From an uncultured Bacteroidota bacterium (GTDB taxonomy: Bacteria > Bacteroidota > Bacteroidia > Bacteroidales > UBA12481): a stretch of DNA of 34,722 bases. Below are positions 23,634-31,827 of the stretch, piece by piece. Below the pieces are notes generated by a model that saw only the letters and a list, made by a program, of their open reading frames with translations, was not told the DNA's origin and did not search any database. How positions within the stretch are numbered: the stretch's first letter is position 1; every line of letters begins with the position of its first letter. The stretch is taken from positions 1 through 34,722 of the forward strand of contig CAIXKO010000642.1 of assembly GCA_903919925.1 (NCBI GenBank). Reading direction: 5' to 3'. The position numbers and the translations under genes are program-made.

Positions 23634-25181
23634 TTAGCATTTCTGGTCTTCGAAAGCCCTCTGTTCCAGGTATTGTTCCCAATCACCTGATAAGCTCTTA
23701 ATAACTCTTGGAAACTTATGTTGCCCGCCTTCTTTACCCTTGAATTTCAAAAAATCGTAGAAAACCTGATTGGGCAATATTTCTACAAAAATCTCTTTCA
23801 GGGCAGCATTACGTTCCACTGCATAGTCATCATTTAGTTGTTTAAGGGCTTCATCCAACCTTCGCCTGACTTCCGCCCGGTCAAATCCCTCACGGTCGGT
23901 TCCGAGATACCATTTATGAGCAAACATCCCTTCATAGGGTATGCCAGACACGGTAAATTCTTGTATTCCGAGGTCCATTTCCTCCGATACCATCTGCACA
24001 GCCCGGTTCATATTATCCACTGACAAATGCTCTCCGCAGAGGCTGAGAAAATGCTTGATTCGACCAGTAATCACCATTTGTGCTTTTGACTTGTTTGTAA
24101 AGCGGATGGTATCGCCGATCAGGTATCTCCAGGCTCCGGCACAGGTTGAAATAAGCAAAGCATATTCGCAGCCATTTTCAACCTCACTGATTGTCAGAAC
24201 TTCAGGATTTTCAAACATAATTCCTTCCGAGTTGAAATTCCGGCTGTCGAATGGAATAAACTCAAAGAAAATTCCGTTGTCGAGTACTAACTCCATGTCG
24301 GCATCCTTTTCGCATTGAAAAGCAAGAAATCCTTCGGAAGCCAGATAAGTTTCGAGGTAAACGACCTCTTTACCTAGGAGTTGATTGAATTTCTTTTTGT
24401 AGGGTTCAAAACTAACACCGCCATGAGCAAACACTTTGAAATTGGGCCAGATCTCGTGAATATCTTTGAGATCATACCTTTCAATTACCTTCTCAATCAG
24501 TATTTGCACCCATGCCGGAACTCCGGAAATTCCGCCGATATCCCAGTCAGGCGCCTTTATCACCATTTTTTCCATTTTGATTGCCCAATCCTTCTCTTTG
24601 GCGATAGGTTTACCCGGTTTATAGAATCTGTCGAACCAGAAAGGCAATTTCCCAGCCATTATTCCGCTGAGATCGCCTTCGAAATAGGTCTGCATTTTTT
24701 TAAGAGAAGTTGACCCTCCTATCATCAATACTGATTTTTCATAAAACCTTGGGGGAAGATTATAATCGGAGAGTGCCAGCAATTGCCTGATTCCTACCAT
24801 CCGGATGGCTCTGATCATATCTTTCGTTACGGGTATCCGCTTCGATGAATTACCGGAGGTTCCAGAGGTGAGCCCGAAATATTTTACTTTCCCCGGCCAG
24901 CAAACATCTTTGTGATTTCCTTTCAGGAGTTTATGCCACCATTCATTGTAGATGGTCTCATAATGGTAAATTGGAACCTTTTGCTGGAACTTCTTTACCA
25001 GATTATCTGCGTGCAGTATCTTCTGAAAACCATATGCTTGCCCAAATTCTGTTTTTCTGGCGCGATTAAGCAATTTCTTCAGCGTTTTGCGCTGTGCATC
25101 CTGACCGGTAATTTGCGTGCGTTTCAGATTCCCACTCTTTTGCCGGACGACATTGTTAAGTATTTCACCTACTGCACCCAT
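23634..25181 (-). CDS. GH3 auxin-responsive-promoter-family protein (acyl-adenylate-forming)
   Basis: The 515-residue cytoplasmic protein belongs to the family named after plant GH3 acyl-acid-amido synthetases, part of the adenylate-forming (ANL) superfamily. The nucleotide-binding loop is YFGLTSGTSGNSSKRIPVT (101-119). A second typical block is YLETYLASEGFLAFQ, and a third is WRYLIGDTIRFTNKSKAQMVITGRIKHF with the conserved YLIGD. The C-terminal lid includes the late lysine-rich PRVIKSLSG. Bacterial members are widespread in Bacteroidota, but their acid and amine substrates are unknown. It is transcribed convergently with the phosphonate operon and has no obvious partner. Confidence 0.85.
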   Translation of the reverse strand: MGAVGEILNNVVRQKSGNLKRTQITGQDAQRKTLKKLLNRARKTEFGQAYGFQKILHADNLVKKFQQKVPIYHYETIYNEWWHKLLKGNHKDVCWPGKVKYFGLTSGTSGNSSKRIPVTKDMIRAIRMVGIRQLLALSDYNLPPRFYEKSVLMIGGSTSLKKMQTYFEGDLSGIMAGKLPFWFDRFYKPGKPIAKEKDWAIKMEKMVIKAPDWDIGGISGVPAWVQILIEKVIERYDLKDIHEIWPNFKVFAHGGVSFEPYKKKFNQLLGKEVVYLETYLASEGFLAFQCEKDADMELVLDNGIFFEFIPFDSRNFNSEGIMFENPEVLTISEVENGCEYALLISTCAGAWRYLIGDTIRFTNKSKAQMVITGRIKHFLSLCGEHLSVDNMNRAVQMVSEEMDLGIQEFTVSGIPYEGMFAHKWYLGTDREGFDRAEVRRRLDEALKQLNDDYAVERNAALKEIFVEILPNQVFYDFLKFKGKEGGQHKFPRVIKSLSGDWEQYLEQRAFEDQKC

Positions 25182-25241
25182 AGAATTTATATATTAATAT
25201 ACTTGCTTGTAAATACCAGGTAAAATGAAGCGTTGGTTATT

Positions 25242-26042
25242 TCACAATTTTAATTCATCATACCGATAAGAAGCTGAAACAATTTCTTTAATCCTCCTTA
25301 ATTTAGTTTCGCTTTCTGATGAAATAATTCCCATTATTTTTTGAATATGGATGATCTCTTCCGGATCGATTCCTGCCGAAGTTATTACCTGATCTAATTT
25401 CATTGAGATTACATAGGAATCATGCCATCTACCCAGGAGTTCCGGCAATTCAGCCGGCCAATCCAGGGTTGGGTTTTGTACCCCCTTAACAACCAAATCT
25501 TTGTTATAATAATAGCTTTTAAAAAGCTTACGCAGATCATGAATCTGAACGGGTTTTAATTCATACTGAATAAGATGTTTAAAAATTCGGTTTCTTTTTT
25601 CTTTCAAATAGCTATTGACTTTCTTTTTATCTATTTCAGCAAGCATGGGAATTGTTTTATGAATCGATTTTCTCATACGGCCAGTTGCTGATTCATTAAT
25701 AAGTTTATAAAAGGTGGTTCGTTCTTTTGATTTCTGTAGCCTTAAATCTTTCCGATAACCAACGAGCAATGAACTGGTTAAATACTTTTTGAGCAGAGCC
25801 TCTTCAACCTGAATTTCCCTTACCTTACCCGCCTGCCTAAATATTTGTTTAAAGGGCTTGATCGCCTTATTCCTATTGAATCCTTTTAAGCTGAATTCTA
25901 CCAACTCAAAAAATGCATTCAATCGCTTTATTTCGACCCGCAGCTTATGAAAAGCTGCGGGTGTAAAAGATGATGCGGGTTTTTCCAAAATATGTTTAAT
26001 GGCAATTTCCCGGTTTAACAGGTGTTTTTTAAGTCCTTTCAT
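25242..26042 (-). CDS. CHAD-domain protein
   Basis: The 266-residue protein is rich in lysine and arginine and mostly helical. It has the CHAD signature AFHKLRVEIKRLNAFFELVEF (about 29-49), with the conserved H-x-LR-x(3)-K/R pattern, and a second basic repeat QIHDLRKLFKSYYYNKDL near 166. CHAD domains bind polyphosphate through these conserved histidines and basic residues. The usual N-terminal CYTH domain is absent. Its place beside phoU and close to ppk1 and ppk2 fits a polyphosphate-binding role, perhaps on granules. The coding strand is AT-rich. The start is fixed by the MKGLKKHLLNREIAIKHI opening. Confidence 0.8.
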   Translation of the reverse strand: MKGLKKHLLNREIAIKHILEKPASSFTPAAFHKLRVEIKRLNAFFELVEFSLKGFNRNKAIKPFKQIFRQAGKVREIQVEEALLKKYLTSSLLVGYRKDLRLQKSKERTTFYKLINESATGRMRKSIHKTIPMLAEIDKKKVNSYLKEKRNRIFKHLIQYELKPVQIHDLRKLFKSYYYNKDLVVKGVQNPTLDWPAELPELLGRWHDSYVISMKLDQVITSAGIDPEEIIHIQKIMGIISSESETKLRRIKEIVSASYRYDELKL

Positions 26043-26129
26043 TCCTGAATATTTCCCTTTGTATGAATTGCCAAACTAATAATACAACTTTCTATAAAAA
26101 ACCTTTGTCTATATTCGATAGGTATGTGG

Positions 26130-26188
26130 CAAAGTTATGGAACAAATGCAACCTGAATGTTAACAGAATATTATCAATAATTCTGTTA
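26130..26188 (-). promoter_or_regulatory. Promoter and candidate operator of the CHAD gene
   Basis: On the minus strand TAACTTTG (26130-26137) is an exact TAnnTTTG element. Its 5' end is 15 bp from the unit GTTGCAT (26146-26152), which is 11 bp from TTAACAT (26157-26163). This is the same spacing as before the sphingomyelinase-like gene. Overlapping the upstream end is a 9-bp inverted repeat, TAACAGAAT (26161-26169) and ATTCTGTTA (26180-26188), with a 10-nt centre. The remaining 270-bp gap to phoU holds no gene. Confidence 0.4.
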
Positions 26189-26315
26189 GATGGCAATACC
26201 GATAATTTCAGTAAAGCTCTGATTTAAAGTGATAATCCAGCTGCTTTTGAAATAGTTAATCTGGAAGGAGTATTGATGGAACACCCATATCGGCCAGATA
26301 TTCGGAATAGAAAAA

Positions 26316-26981
26316 TTACGCCTCCTGATTTGCATGCCTGAGAACTTTGGCCTCGAGAAAATATATGAGCTCCTCTGCTATATTTTTTGTTTGGTCTCCA
26401 ACACGTTCCAGCTTTCGAATCACTGTTAACAGAGATAGGACTGCAAGGGTTTCTTCGGGTTTGCGGATTATAATTTCGTTAGCAGTTTTATTCGATTTCA
26501 TCAGAATTTCATCAAGCAGATTATCTTTTTTAAAAATCTGCCGGGCTTGCTGTGAATCTTGATTTTCGAATGCGGTTGAAATAATTTTTAGCATTTCCAG
26601 CGAAATATCGAACATCCGGCTTATCTGCATTTCTTTCAGAACCTCAGGATCTACCGGATTCTCCAGATCTCGCAAAATGCAGGCGATATTGTATAAATAA
26701 TCGCCAATTCTTTCGAGACTATAATTGGTTCTCAGGATAGATAAAACGAACCTGAGATTATTGGCCACCGGGCTGAAAAGTGCCAGCACATTTTCGCAAT
26801 CCATATTCAGTTTCAGCTCATACACATCAACGCGGCGTTCCAGGCGGGCAATTTCCTCAATGAGATCTTTATCTGTGCTTTCTACTGAGGTCCTGGAATT
26901 TTCAAACTGATGGATAACCAGGCTAAACATGTTGATAATGTTGGTTTTAAGTGAATTTAGTTCGTTTGAAATCGGTGTCAT
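26316..26981 (-). CDS. phoU: PhoU-family phosphate regulator
   Basis: The 221-residue all-helical protein has the two three-helix PhoU repeats. The first includes NMFSLVIHQFENSR and LERRVDVYELKLNMDCENVLALFSP. The second ends with TVIRKLERVGDQTKNIAEELIYFLEAK; the acidic metal-binding pattern E-R-x-GD is seen here and as LERIGDYLYNIA in the first repeat. PhoU represses phosphate uptake and Pho signalling when phosphate is plentiful. No pst transporter genes lie in this window, but CHAD and polyphosphate kinase genes are close. PHO-box-like repeats occur 60 bp upstream. Confidence 0.88.
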   Translation of the reverse strand: MTPISNELNSLKTNIINMFSLVIHQFENSRTSVESTDKDLIEEIARLERRVDVYELKLNMDCENVLALFSPVANNLRFVLSILRTNYSLERIGDYLYNIACILRDLENPVDPEVLKEMQISRMFDISLEMLKIISTAFENQDSQQARQIFKKDNLLDEILMKSNKTANEIIIRKPEETLAVLSLLTVIRKLERVGDQTKNIAEELIYFLEAKVLRHANQEA

Positions 26982-27040
26982 AATTATGATTATTTTTTTT
27001 TTGAAGTTAATCTCTATACCACACTTGCCGGCTAAAAGTG

Positions 27041-27057
27041 TGTTAAGTTATTGTTAA
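27041..27057 (-). promoter_or_regulatory. PHO-box-like direct repeat upstream of phoU
   Basis: On the minus strand two TTAACA hexamers (27057-27052 and 27046-27041) start exactly 11 bp apart. A TAACTTCA element, a 6/8 match to TAnnTTTG, begins 37 bp from the second repeat (15 + 22). The phase therefore equals that at the other candidate boxes. The phoU start codon is 60 bp from the repeat. Confidence 0.35.
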
Positions 27058-27201
27058 TAAATTAACGGTATATTCACAGATGGTGCTTTTACGAGTCTGT
27101 TCCACTTGAATACCGGGCCTGAGCCAGGAGGTAGAAAATGAATGTCAGAAATTGCAGCAATAATTCAAACAACCGGTACGAACAACCAGGTTCCATGATG
27201 T

Positions 27202-27230
27202 GTGTTAACAAATTATTATGTTTGTGTAAA
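27202..27230. promoter_or_regulatory. Possible second box upstream of pfk-sixA-ppk1
   Basis: GTGTTAA (27202) and GTGTAAA (27224) are 22 bp apart with TTATTAT midway (27213), again an 11-bp grid. The pfk start is 53 bp downstream. A near-match to the -7 element, GACATTTG, lies at 27258-27265 but is not in the same phase. Weak evidence. Confidence 0.2.
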
Positions 27231-27282
27231 ATGGTTGAATTATTTGATTCAATATAAGACATTTGTCACTTTAATATAAGAT

Positions 27283-28317
27283 ATGAAAATTGGAATTCTT
27301 ACAGCAGGGGGTGATTGTCCCGGGTTAAATGCCGCTATCCGGGGAGTAGGCAAAACAGCGATGCTTCAGTATGGTATGCGGGTTTTTGGTTTTTCGTATG
27401 GTTTTACAGGTTTGATTGAAAATGATTTTCAGGAGCTCACTGAAAATCAACTTTCCGGGATTCTTACTTATGGCGGAACCATTTTGGGTACTTCACGTGA
27501 AAAGCCGTTCAAGAAGGAGGATAGGTTTGTGAGCAACAGCAATGGCAATGGGGTTTATACCAAACCCGATCGGATCAGGGAAAACTACAAGAATCTGGGG
27601 TTGGATTGTATTGTTTGCATCGGGGGTAATGGAACCATGAAAACAGCCAATCTGCTCAGCCAGGAGGGTCTGAATGTGATTGGTATGCCTAAAACGATTG
27701 ACAACGATGTGTGGGGCACTGATATTACCTTTGGGTTCGATTCAGCCCTTCAAAGTGCAACTGATGCCATCGACAGGCTTCATTCCACCGCCAATTCCCA
27801 TCGCAGGATCATGGTAATTGAGCTGATGGGGCATAACACGGGTTGGTTGTCACTTTACGCAGGTATGGCCGCCGGTGGTGATATTATTCTTATCCCGGAA
27901 ATCCCCTTTAAGGCAGAAAAAATAGTTGAGTGTATCAAGGTCAGGAATGCCATCAAGAAACCTTATTCCATTGTGGTTGTTGCTGAAGGGATTGAACACG
28001 GAAGCACTAAAAATGCTGCTACCTATGTTGCGGACATTATCAAGGAAGGAACCGGGTTCGAAACCCGCGAAACTATCTTGGGCTATATCCAGAGAGGAGG
28101 CACTCCTAGTCCTTCCGACCGGATACTTGCAACTCGTTTCGGAGCATTTGTAGCGGAACTTATCGATCAACAAGAATTTGGTTGCATGGTAGCTCTGCAT
28201 GGCAATGAGCTGACAACGGTTCCACTTTCAGAAGCAGGAACGCAAACAAAACGGATTGATCCGAATCATGAACTTATCAGACATGCCCGGTTTATTGGAA
28301 CCTCTTTCGGAGATTGA
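27283..28317 (+). CDS. pfkA: 6-phosphofructokinase, mixed ATP/PPi-type signature
   Basis: The 344-residue enzyme phosphorylates fructose 6-phosphate in glycolysis. Motifs are LTAGGDCPGLNAAIRG (6-21), CIGGNGTMK (112-120), MPKTIDND (135-142, catalytic Asp140), MGHNTGWLSLYAG and LGYIQRGGTPSPSDRI. At the donor site, Gly117 follows GGN, as in ATP enzymes, while Lys137 in PKTIDND is the residue common in PPi enzymes. That combination is found in longer group III phosphofructokinases, so donor choice cannot be settled by eye. It is the first gene of an operon with sixA and ppk1, which links it to phosphoanhydride metabolism. Confidence 0.92.
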   Translation: MKIGILTAGGDCPGLNAAIRGVGKTAMLQYGMRVFGFSYGFTGLIENDFQELTENQLSGILTYGGTILGTSREKPFKKEDRFVSNSNGNGVYTKPDRIRENYKNLGLDCIVCIGGNGTMKTANLLSQEGLNVIGMPKTIDNDVWGTDITFGFDSALQSATDAIDRLHSTANSHRRIMVIELMGHNTGWLSLYAGMAAGGDIILIPEIPFKAEKIVECIKVRNAIKKPYSIVVVAEGIEHGSTKNAATYVADIIKEGTGFETRETILGYIQRGGTPSPSDRILATRFGAFVAELIDQQEFGCMVALHGNELTTVPLSEAGTQTKRIDPNHELIRHARFIGTSFGD

Positions 28318-28322
28318 AAAAT

Positions 28323-28829
28323 ATGAAAACATTGATTATATCGAGGCACGGAAAAGCTGCCCAGGCCACGGAAAACCAACCGGACCTGCTACGCGAACTC
28401 GCCTCCCGGGGGCAGAAGGATGCCAGGGTTATTGCCCAAGAATTGATCCGTAAAGATATAGTTCCCGGACTGATTTTATCCAGCCCCGCCATCCGGTCGG
28501 TTCAAACAGCCCGGTACCTGGCAAAATATCTTGAAATTTCATATTCTGCTGTCGTTACCCGTGATGTGCTCTACGGAAATTTCACCACGGATCTCTTTAG
28601 CTATATTGAATCGCTTTGCCCGGAAGAGAAGGTGGTTCAAATCGTTGGGCATTATCCATCCCTTCTCCTGGTTGTTGAATTTTTAACCGGACTGGTTCTG
28701 GAACGTTACCCTACTTTGGCGACACTGGTTCTTGATTTTGATGTGAATAATTGGAACGAGCTTGTAGAAAAAAAGGGCACTGTAAGGAAGCTGCTTATCC
28801 CAAAAGAGCTTAAATATTCTGGGATATAA
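28323..28829 (+). CDS. sixA: SixA-type histidine phosphatase
   Basis: The ATG at 28323 is used in place of the tracked TTG at 28314, which overlaps the pfk stop. The 168-residue protein is of the histidine phosphatase (phosphoglycerate mutase-like) superfamily. The RHG motif is LIISRHGKA with nucleophile His9. ILSSPAIRSVQTARYLAKYL carries the conserved arginine, and QIVGHYPSLL has the second catalytic histidine. SixA removes phosphate from phosphohistidine proteins in Escherichia coli. Here it lies 5 bp after pfk and 21 bp before ppk1; such sixA-ppk pairing suggests a link to polyphosphate or phosphohistidine turnover. Confidence 0.88.
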   Translation: MKTLIISRHGKAAQATENQPDLLRELASRGQKDARVIAQELIRKDIVPGLILSSPAIRSVQTARYLAKYLEISYSAVVTRDVLYGNFTTDLFSYIESLCPEEKVVQIVGHYPSLLLVVEFLTGLVLERYPTLATLVLDFDVNNWNELVEKKGTVRKLLIPKELKYSGI

Positions 28830-28850
28830 TCAATTTTTTGAAGAAGAATT

Positions 28851-30932
28851 ATGCTGATTAGTAAGCAGTTATATCGGCCAATGGAAATTTCCTGGCTGGC
28901 CTTCAATTACCGGGTCCTTCAGGAAGCTCAGGATCCCCGTGTACCCTTAATTGAACGTTTTCGGTTTCTGGGCATTTATTCGAATAACCAGGATGAGTTT
29001 TTTCGTGTCAGGGTAGCAACGCTGAAGCGGCTTGGTGAAATGAAACCCGATCAATTCCGACCCCGGGCGGGCGAGGATCCACGTAAGACGCTTAAGAAAT
29101 TGAATGACATTATTCTGAAGCAACGGTTGGAATATGAGCGGGTACAAAACCTTCTGGTTAGTGAGCTGGAAAAGGAGAACATTTTTTTTGCCGATGAAAA
29201 CAATCTCTCACCAAAGCAGTATGAATTCGCTCATAAGTATTTCGTTCAAAAGGTTAGGCCAGGGCTCATGCCGGTTATGCTGGACCAGTCAGGCCAATTT
29301 CCTGACCTGGAAGACGATGCACTGTATATGGTTGTTATTCTACAAAACAAGAACCTGAAAGACAATCGTTATGCGCTGACAAGAATACCGACAGATACCT
29401 TATCACGCTTTCTGGTTTTGCCTCGCAAGGGCGGCAAAAAATATCTGATGTTTCTGGATGATGTGATCCGCCTGGGTCTTGACAGCTTGTTTTATCCATT
29501 TGATTTTGAATCGGTTCAGGGATATACCATCAAGTTGACAAAAGATGCCGATCTTGATCTCGATGACGATTTGAGTGAAAGTTATTTGAAAAAAATTTCC
29601 CGTGGTTTGAAAAAGCGTGAGGAGGGCCAGCCGGTGAGATTTGTGTTTGATTCCAAAATGCCGGCCTTCTTTATTGAATTTCTGAAAAAGGGAATTCGTC
29701 TGCGTAATAATGATGCCTTTATTCCGGGAAGCAGGTACCATAACCTTAAAGATTTAATTAATCTTCCAAACCTTGGATCCGACAAACTCGTATATACGCC
29801 CATGCCGGCTTTGCCCCATATCAGGATAAAAGCCTTTGCCCGGTTATTTCCGATTATTCGTGAAAAGGACCTGCTGATTCACTTCCCATATCATTCCTTC
29901 AATAATTTCATTGATTTATTGCGGGAGGCATCAATCGATTCGAAGGTGAAATCGATCAAGATCACTTTATACCGGCTTGCGAAAGATTCGAACGTAATCA
30001 ATGCACTGATCAATGCCATAAGGAACGGTAAAAAGGTAACCGCCGTAATTGAGTTGCAGGCACGATTCAATGAGAAATCCAACGTGGAGTATTCGACTCT
30101 TCTTCATGAGGAAGGTGCAAGGGTAATTTACGGCGTTCCCGGACTAAAAGTACATGCAAAGTTATGTCTGATAACCCGTCGGGAAAATGACAAGGACGTA
30201 CGGTATGCGGCCATCGGAACAGGTAACTTCAATGAGGATTCATCCAGGGTCTTCAGTGATGTGACCCTGCTGACTGCACATCCGGGTATTACGAAGGAAG
30301 TGGATCAGGCCTTTATCTTCATCAACCAAAACTTTGAAATCGGTAAGTACAAACACCTTCTTCTATCGCCGTTTAAAATGCGCAAGACCATTACTCAGCT
30401 GATTAAAAGGGAGATCCGTTGGGCAAAAGAAGGTTATAAGGCATTTATCCATTTAAAGCTGAACAATCTTGTTGACCAGGACATTATCAGTTCTCTCTAT
30501 GAAGCGAGCAAAGCGGGGGTTGAGATACGCCTTAATGTCAGAGGAATGTTTTGTCCTGTAACCGATATTGGTAAAGCGGAAACCCGTAATATTGAATCCA
30601 TTGCAATCATTGACCGGTATCTGGAACATACACGGATATATTTCTTTGGTAACAAAGGCGATGAGCTCTGCTATATCAGTTCGGCCGACCTGATGAGGCG
30701 GAATCTTGACCGCAGGATGGAGGTTACCTGTCCGATACTCGATCCCGATCTAAAACAGGAGCTGCGGGATTTCTTCCATATTCAGTGGAAAGATAATGTA
30801 AAGGCACGCCTGCTTGACAACGGCCTTACTAATCCTTACCGTTTGCAACCTGATGGTATCCCATTTCAGGCTCAACCTGAATTTTATAAGTACCTGATCG
30901 CCAAAAAGGAATCAGACACTAAAACGGTTTAA
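28851..30932 (+). CDS. ppk1: Polyphosphate kinase 1
   Basis: The 693-residue enzyme makes inorganic polyphosphate from ATP, reversibly. The N-terminal domain carries LAFNYRVLQEA and RFLGIYSNNQDEFFRVRVATLKR. The head domain includes LPHIRIKAFARLFPIIREKDLLIHFPY. The catalytic domains of phospholipase D type include VKSIKITLYRLAKDSNVINALI, LKVHAKL with the autophosphorylated His435, and YLEHTRIYFFGN with His593. These positions match His435 and about His592 of the E. coli enzyme. It is membrane-associated or cytoplasmic. It is the last gene of the pfk-sixA-ppk1 operon, and its TAA overlaps the stop of the convergent ppk2 gene. Confidence 0.97.
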   Translation: MLISKQLYRPMEISWLAFNYRVLQEAQDPRVPLIERFRFLGIYSNNQDEFFRVRVATLKRLGEMKPDQFRPRAGEDPRKTLKKLNDIILKQRLEYERVQNLLVSELEKENIFFADENNLSPKQYEFAHKYFVQKVRPGLMPVMLDQSGQFPDLEDDALYMVVILQNKNLKDNRYALTRIPTDTLSRFLVLPRKGGKKYLMFLDDVIRLGLDSLFYPFDFESVQGYTIKLTKDADLDLDDDLSESYLKKISRGLKKREEGQPVRFVFDSKMPAFFIEFLKKGIRLRNNDAFIPGSRYHNLKDLINLPNLGSDKLVYTPMPALPHIRIKAFARLFPIIREKDLLIHFPYHSFNNFIDLLREASIDSKVKSIKITLYRLAKDSNVINALINAIRNGKKVTAVIELQARFNEKSNVEYSTLLHEEGARVIYGVPGLKVHAKLCLITRRENDKDVRYAAIGTGNFNEDSSRVFSDVTLLTAHPGITKEVDQAFIFINQNFEIGKYKHLLLSPFKMRKTITQLIKREIRWAKEGYKAFIHLKLNNLVDQDIISSLYEASKAGVEIRLNVRGMFCPVTDIGKAETRNIESIAIIDRYLEHTRIYFFGNKGDELCYISSADLMRRNLDRRMEVTCPILDPDLKQELRDFFHIQWKDNVKARLLDNGLTNPYRLQPDGIPFQAQPEFYKYLIAKKESDTKTV

Positions 30933-31795
30933 ACCTCATTATTGAGCAACTTCTGCTTGAATTCCATTAATATTTTTTTCTGTGCCTCATCAACCAGTGG
31001 ATACCCGAGTTTTAAAGCATCCATCGATTGAGCGATAATCTCAGAGACCAAAAAACGGGCAAACCATTTCTTATCGGCAGGAATAACGTACCAGGGTGCC
31101 TCTCTGGTGCTTGTTTCGCTGATGGCTTCCTGATAATATCGCTGATACTCATCCCAATATTGACGTTCCTGAATATCGGCCGAAGCGAATTTCCAATTCT
31201 TGGCTTTATCGTCGATCCGCCCGATCAACCTGTCCTTCTGTTCTTCTTTTGAAATATGCAGAAAGAATTTCACCGTGATTATCCCATTTTCGTATAAGTA
31301 TCGTTCAAAGTTATTGATTTGACGATAGCGATCCTTCCAAATATTATCGGTAATCAGTTCATCCGGGATTTGCTGTTTTTTTAGCAAATCGTGAACACGA
31401 ACAACCAATACATCTTCATAATATGAGCGATTGAAAATGCCGATGCATCCCCGTTCAGGCATACATTTCATGGCGCGCCACAGATAATCGTGATCCAATT
31501 CCTCCGGAGAAGGTTGTTTAAAGCTGTGTACCTGAGTGCTTTGTGGGTTCAGGCCTGACATTACATGTTTGATTGTACCGTCTTTCCCGGCTGTATCCAT
31601 CGCCTGAATAATGAAAAGAAAGGCATACTTATTCTGGGCATACAGTTTGCTTTGCAACCCGGCCATTCGCTGAATATTTTCCTCTAAGTGCTTTTCAGCT
31701 TCATCCTTTTCCCCAAACTGCCCGGTATCACTGGTTTTAATCTTAGAAAGCTTAAGATCGGATTGAGGTCCGATTTTGTATTTGCTGATGTCCAT
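30929..31795 (-). CDS. ppk2: PPK2-family polyphosphate:nucleotide phosphotransferase
   Basis: The 288-residue single-domain enzyme uses polyphosphate to phosphorylate nucleotides. The Walker A-like loop is FIIQAMDTAGKDGTIKHVM. The Walker B-like motif is GIFNRSYYEDVLVVRVH, and the lid module is FFLHISKEEQKDRLIGRIDD with arginines for phosphate. W-x-Y-I-P near the end (APWYVIPADKKWFARFLVSEII) is conserved in the family. Whether it acts on AMP, ADP or GDP cannot be told by eye. Its stop codon shares four bases (TTAA, 30929-30932) with ppk1. It lies 32 bp downstream of the Lys/Ala/Pro-tailed XRE gene on the same strand, probably in one transcript. Confidence 0.93.
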   Translation of the reverse strand: MDISKYKIGPQSDLKLSKIKTSDTGQFGEKDEAEKHLEENIQRMAGLQSKLYAQNKYAFLFIIQAMDTAGKDGTIKHVMSGLNPQSTQVHSFKQPSPEELDHDYLWRAMKCMPERGCIGIFNRSYYEDVLVVRVHDLLKKQQIPDELITDNIWKDRYRQINNFERYLYENGIITVKFFLHISKEEQKDRLIGRIDDKAKNWKFASADIQERQYWDEYQRYYQEAISETSTREAPWYVIPADKKWFARFLVSEIIAQSMDALKLGYPLVDEAQKKILMEFKQKLLNNEV

Positions 31796-31827
31796 AATGG
31801 ATTGATAGGTGGTGAAAAACGCGATTA

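Larger units (their letters stand above)
26982..27282. other. 301-bp divergent spacer between phoU and pfk, with a doubtful 39-codon ORF
   Basis: The spacer contains two sets of 11-bp-period motifs (listed separately), so both flanking promoters probably lie here. A plus-strand ORF at 27138-27257 (MNVRNCSNNSNNRYEQ...) is preceded by AGGAGG seven bases upstream. That is a strong Shine-Dalgarno match, unusual in Bacteroidota. The peptide has four cysteines in 39 residues and no known family. It may be chance. Confidence 0.3.

Noticed and set aside
25207-25224. TTTACAA/TTTACCT repeat 11 bp apart upstream of the GH3-family gene as another PHO-like box
   Set aside because: No TAnnTTTG-like element is found in phase, and the sequence is AT-rich enough for chance.
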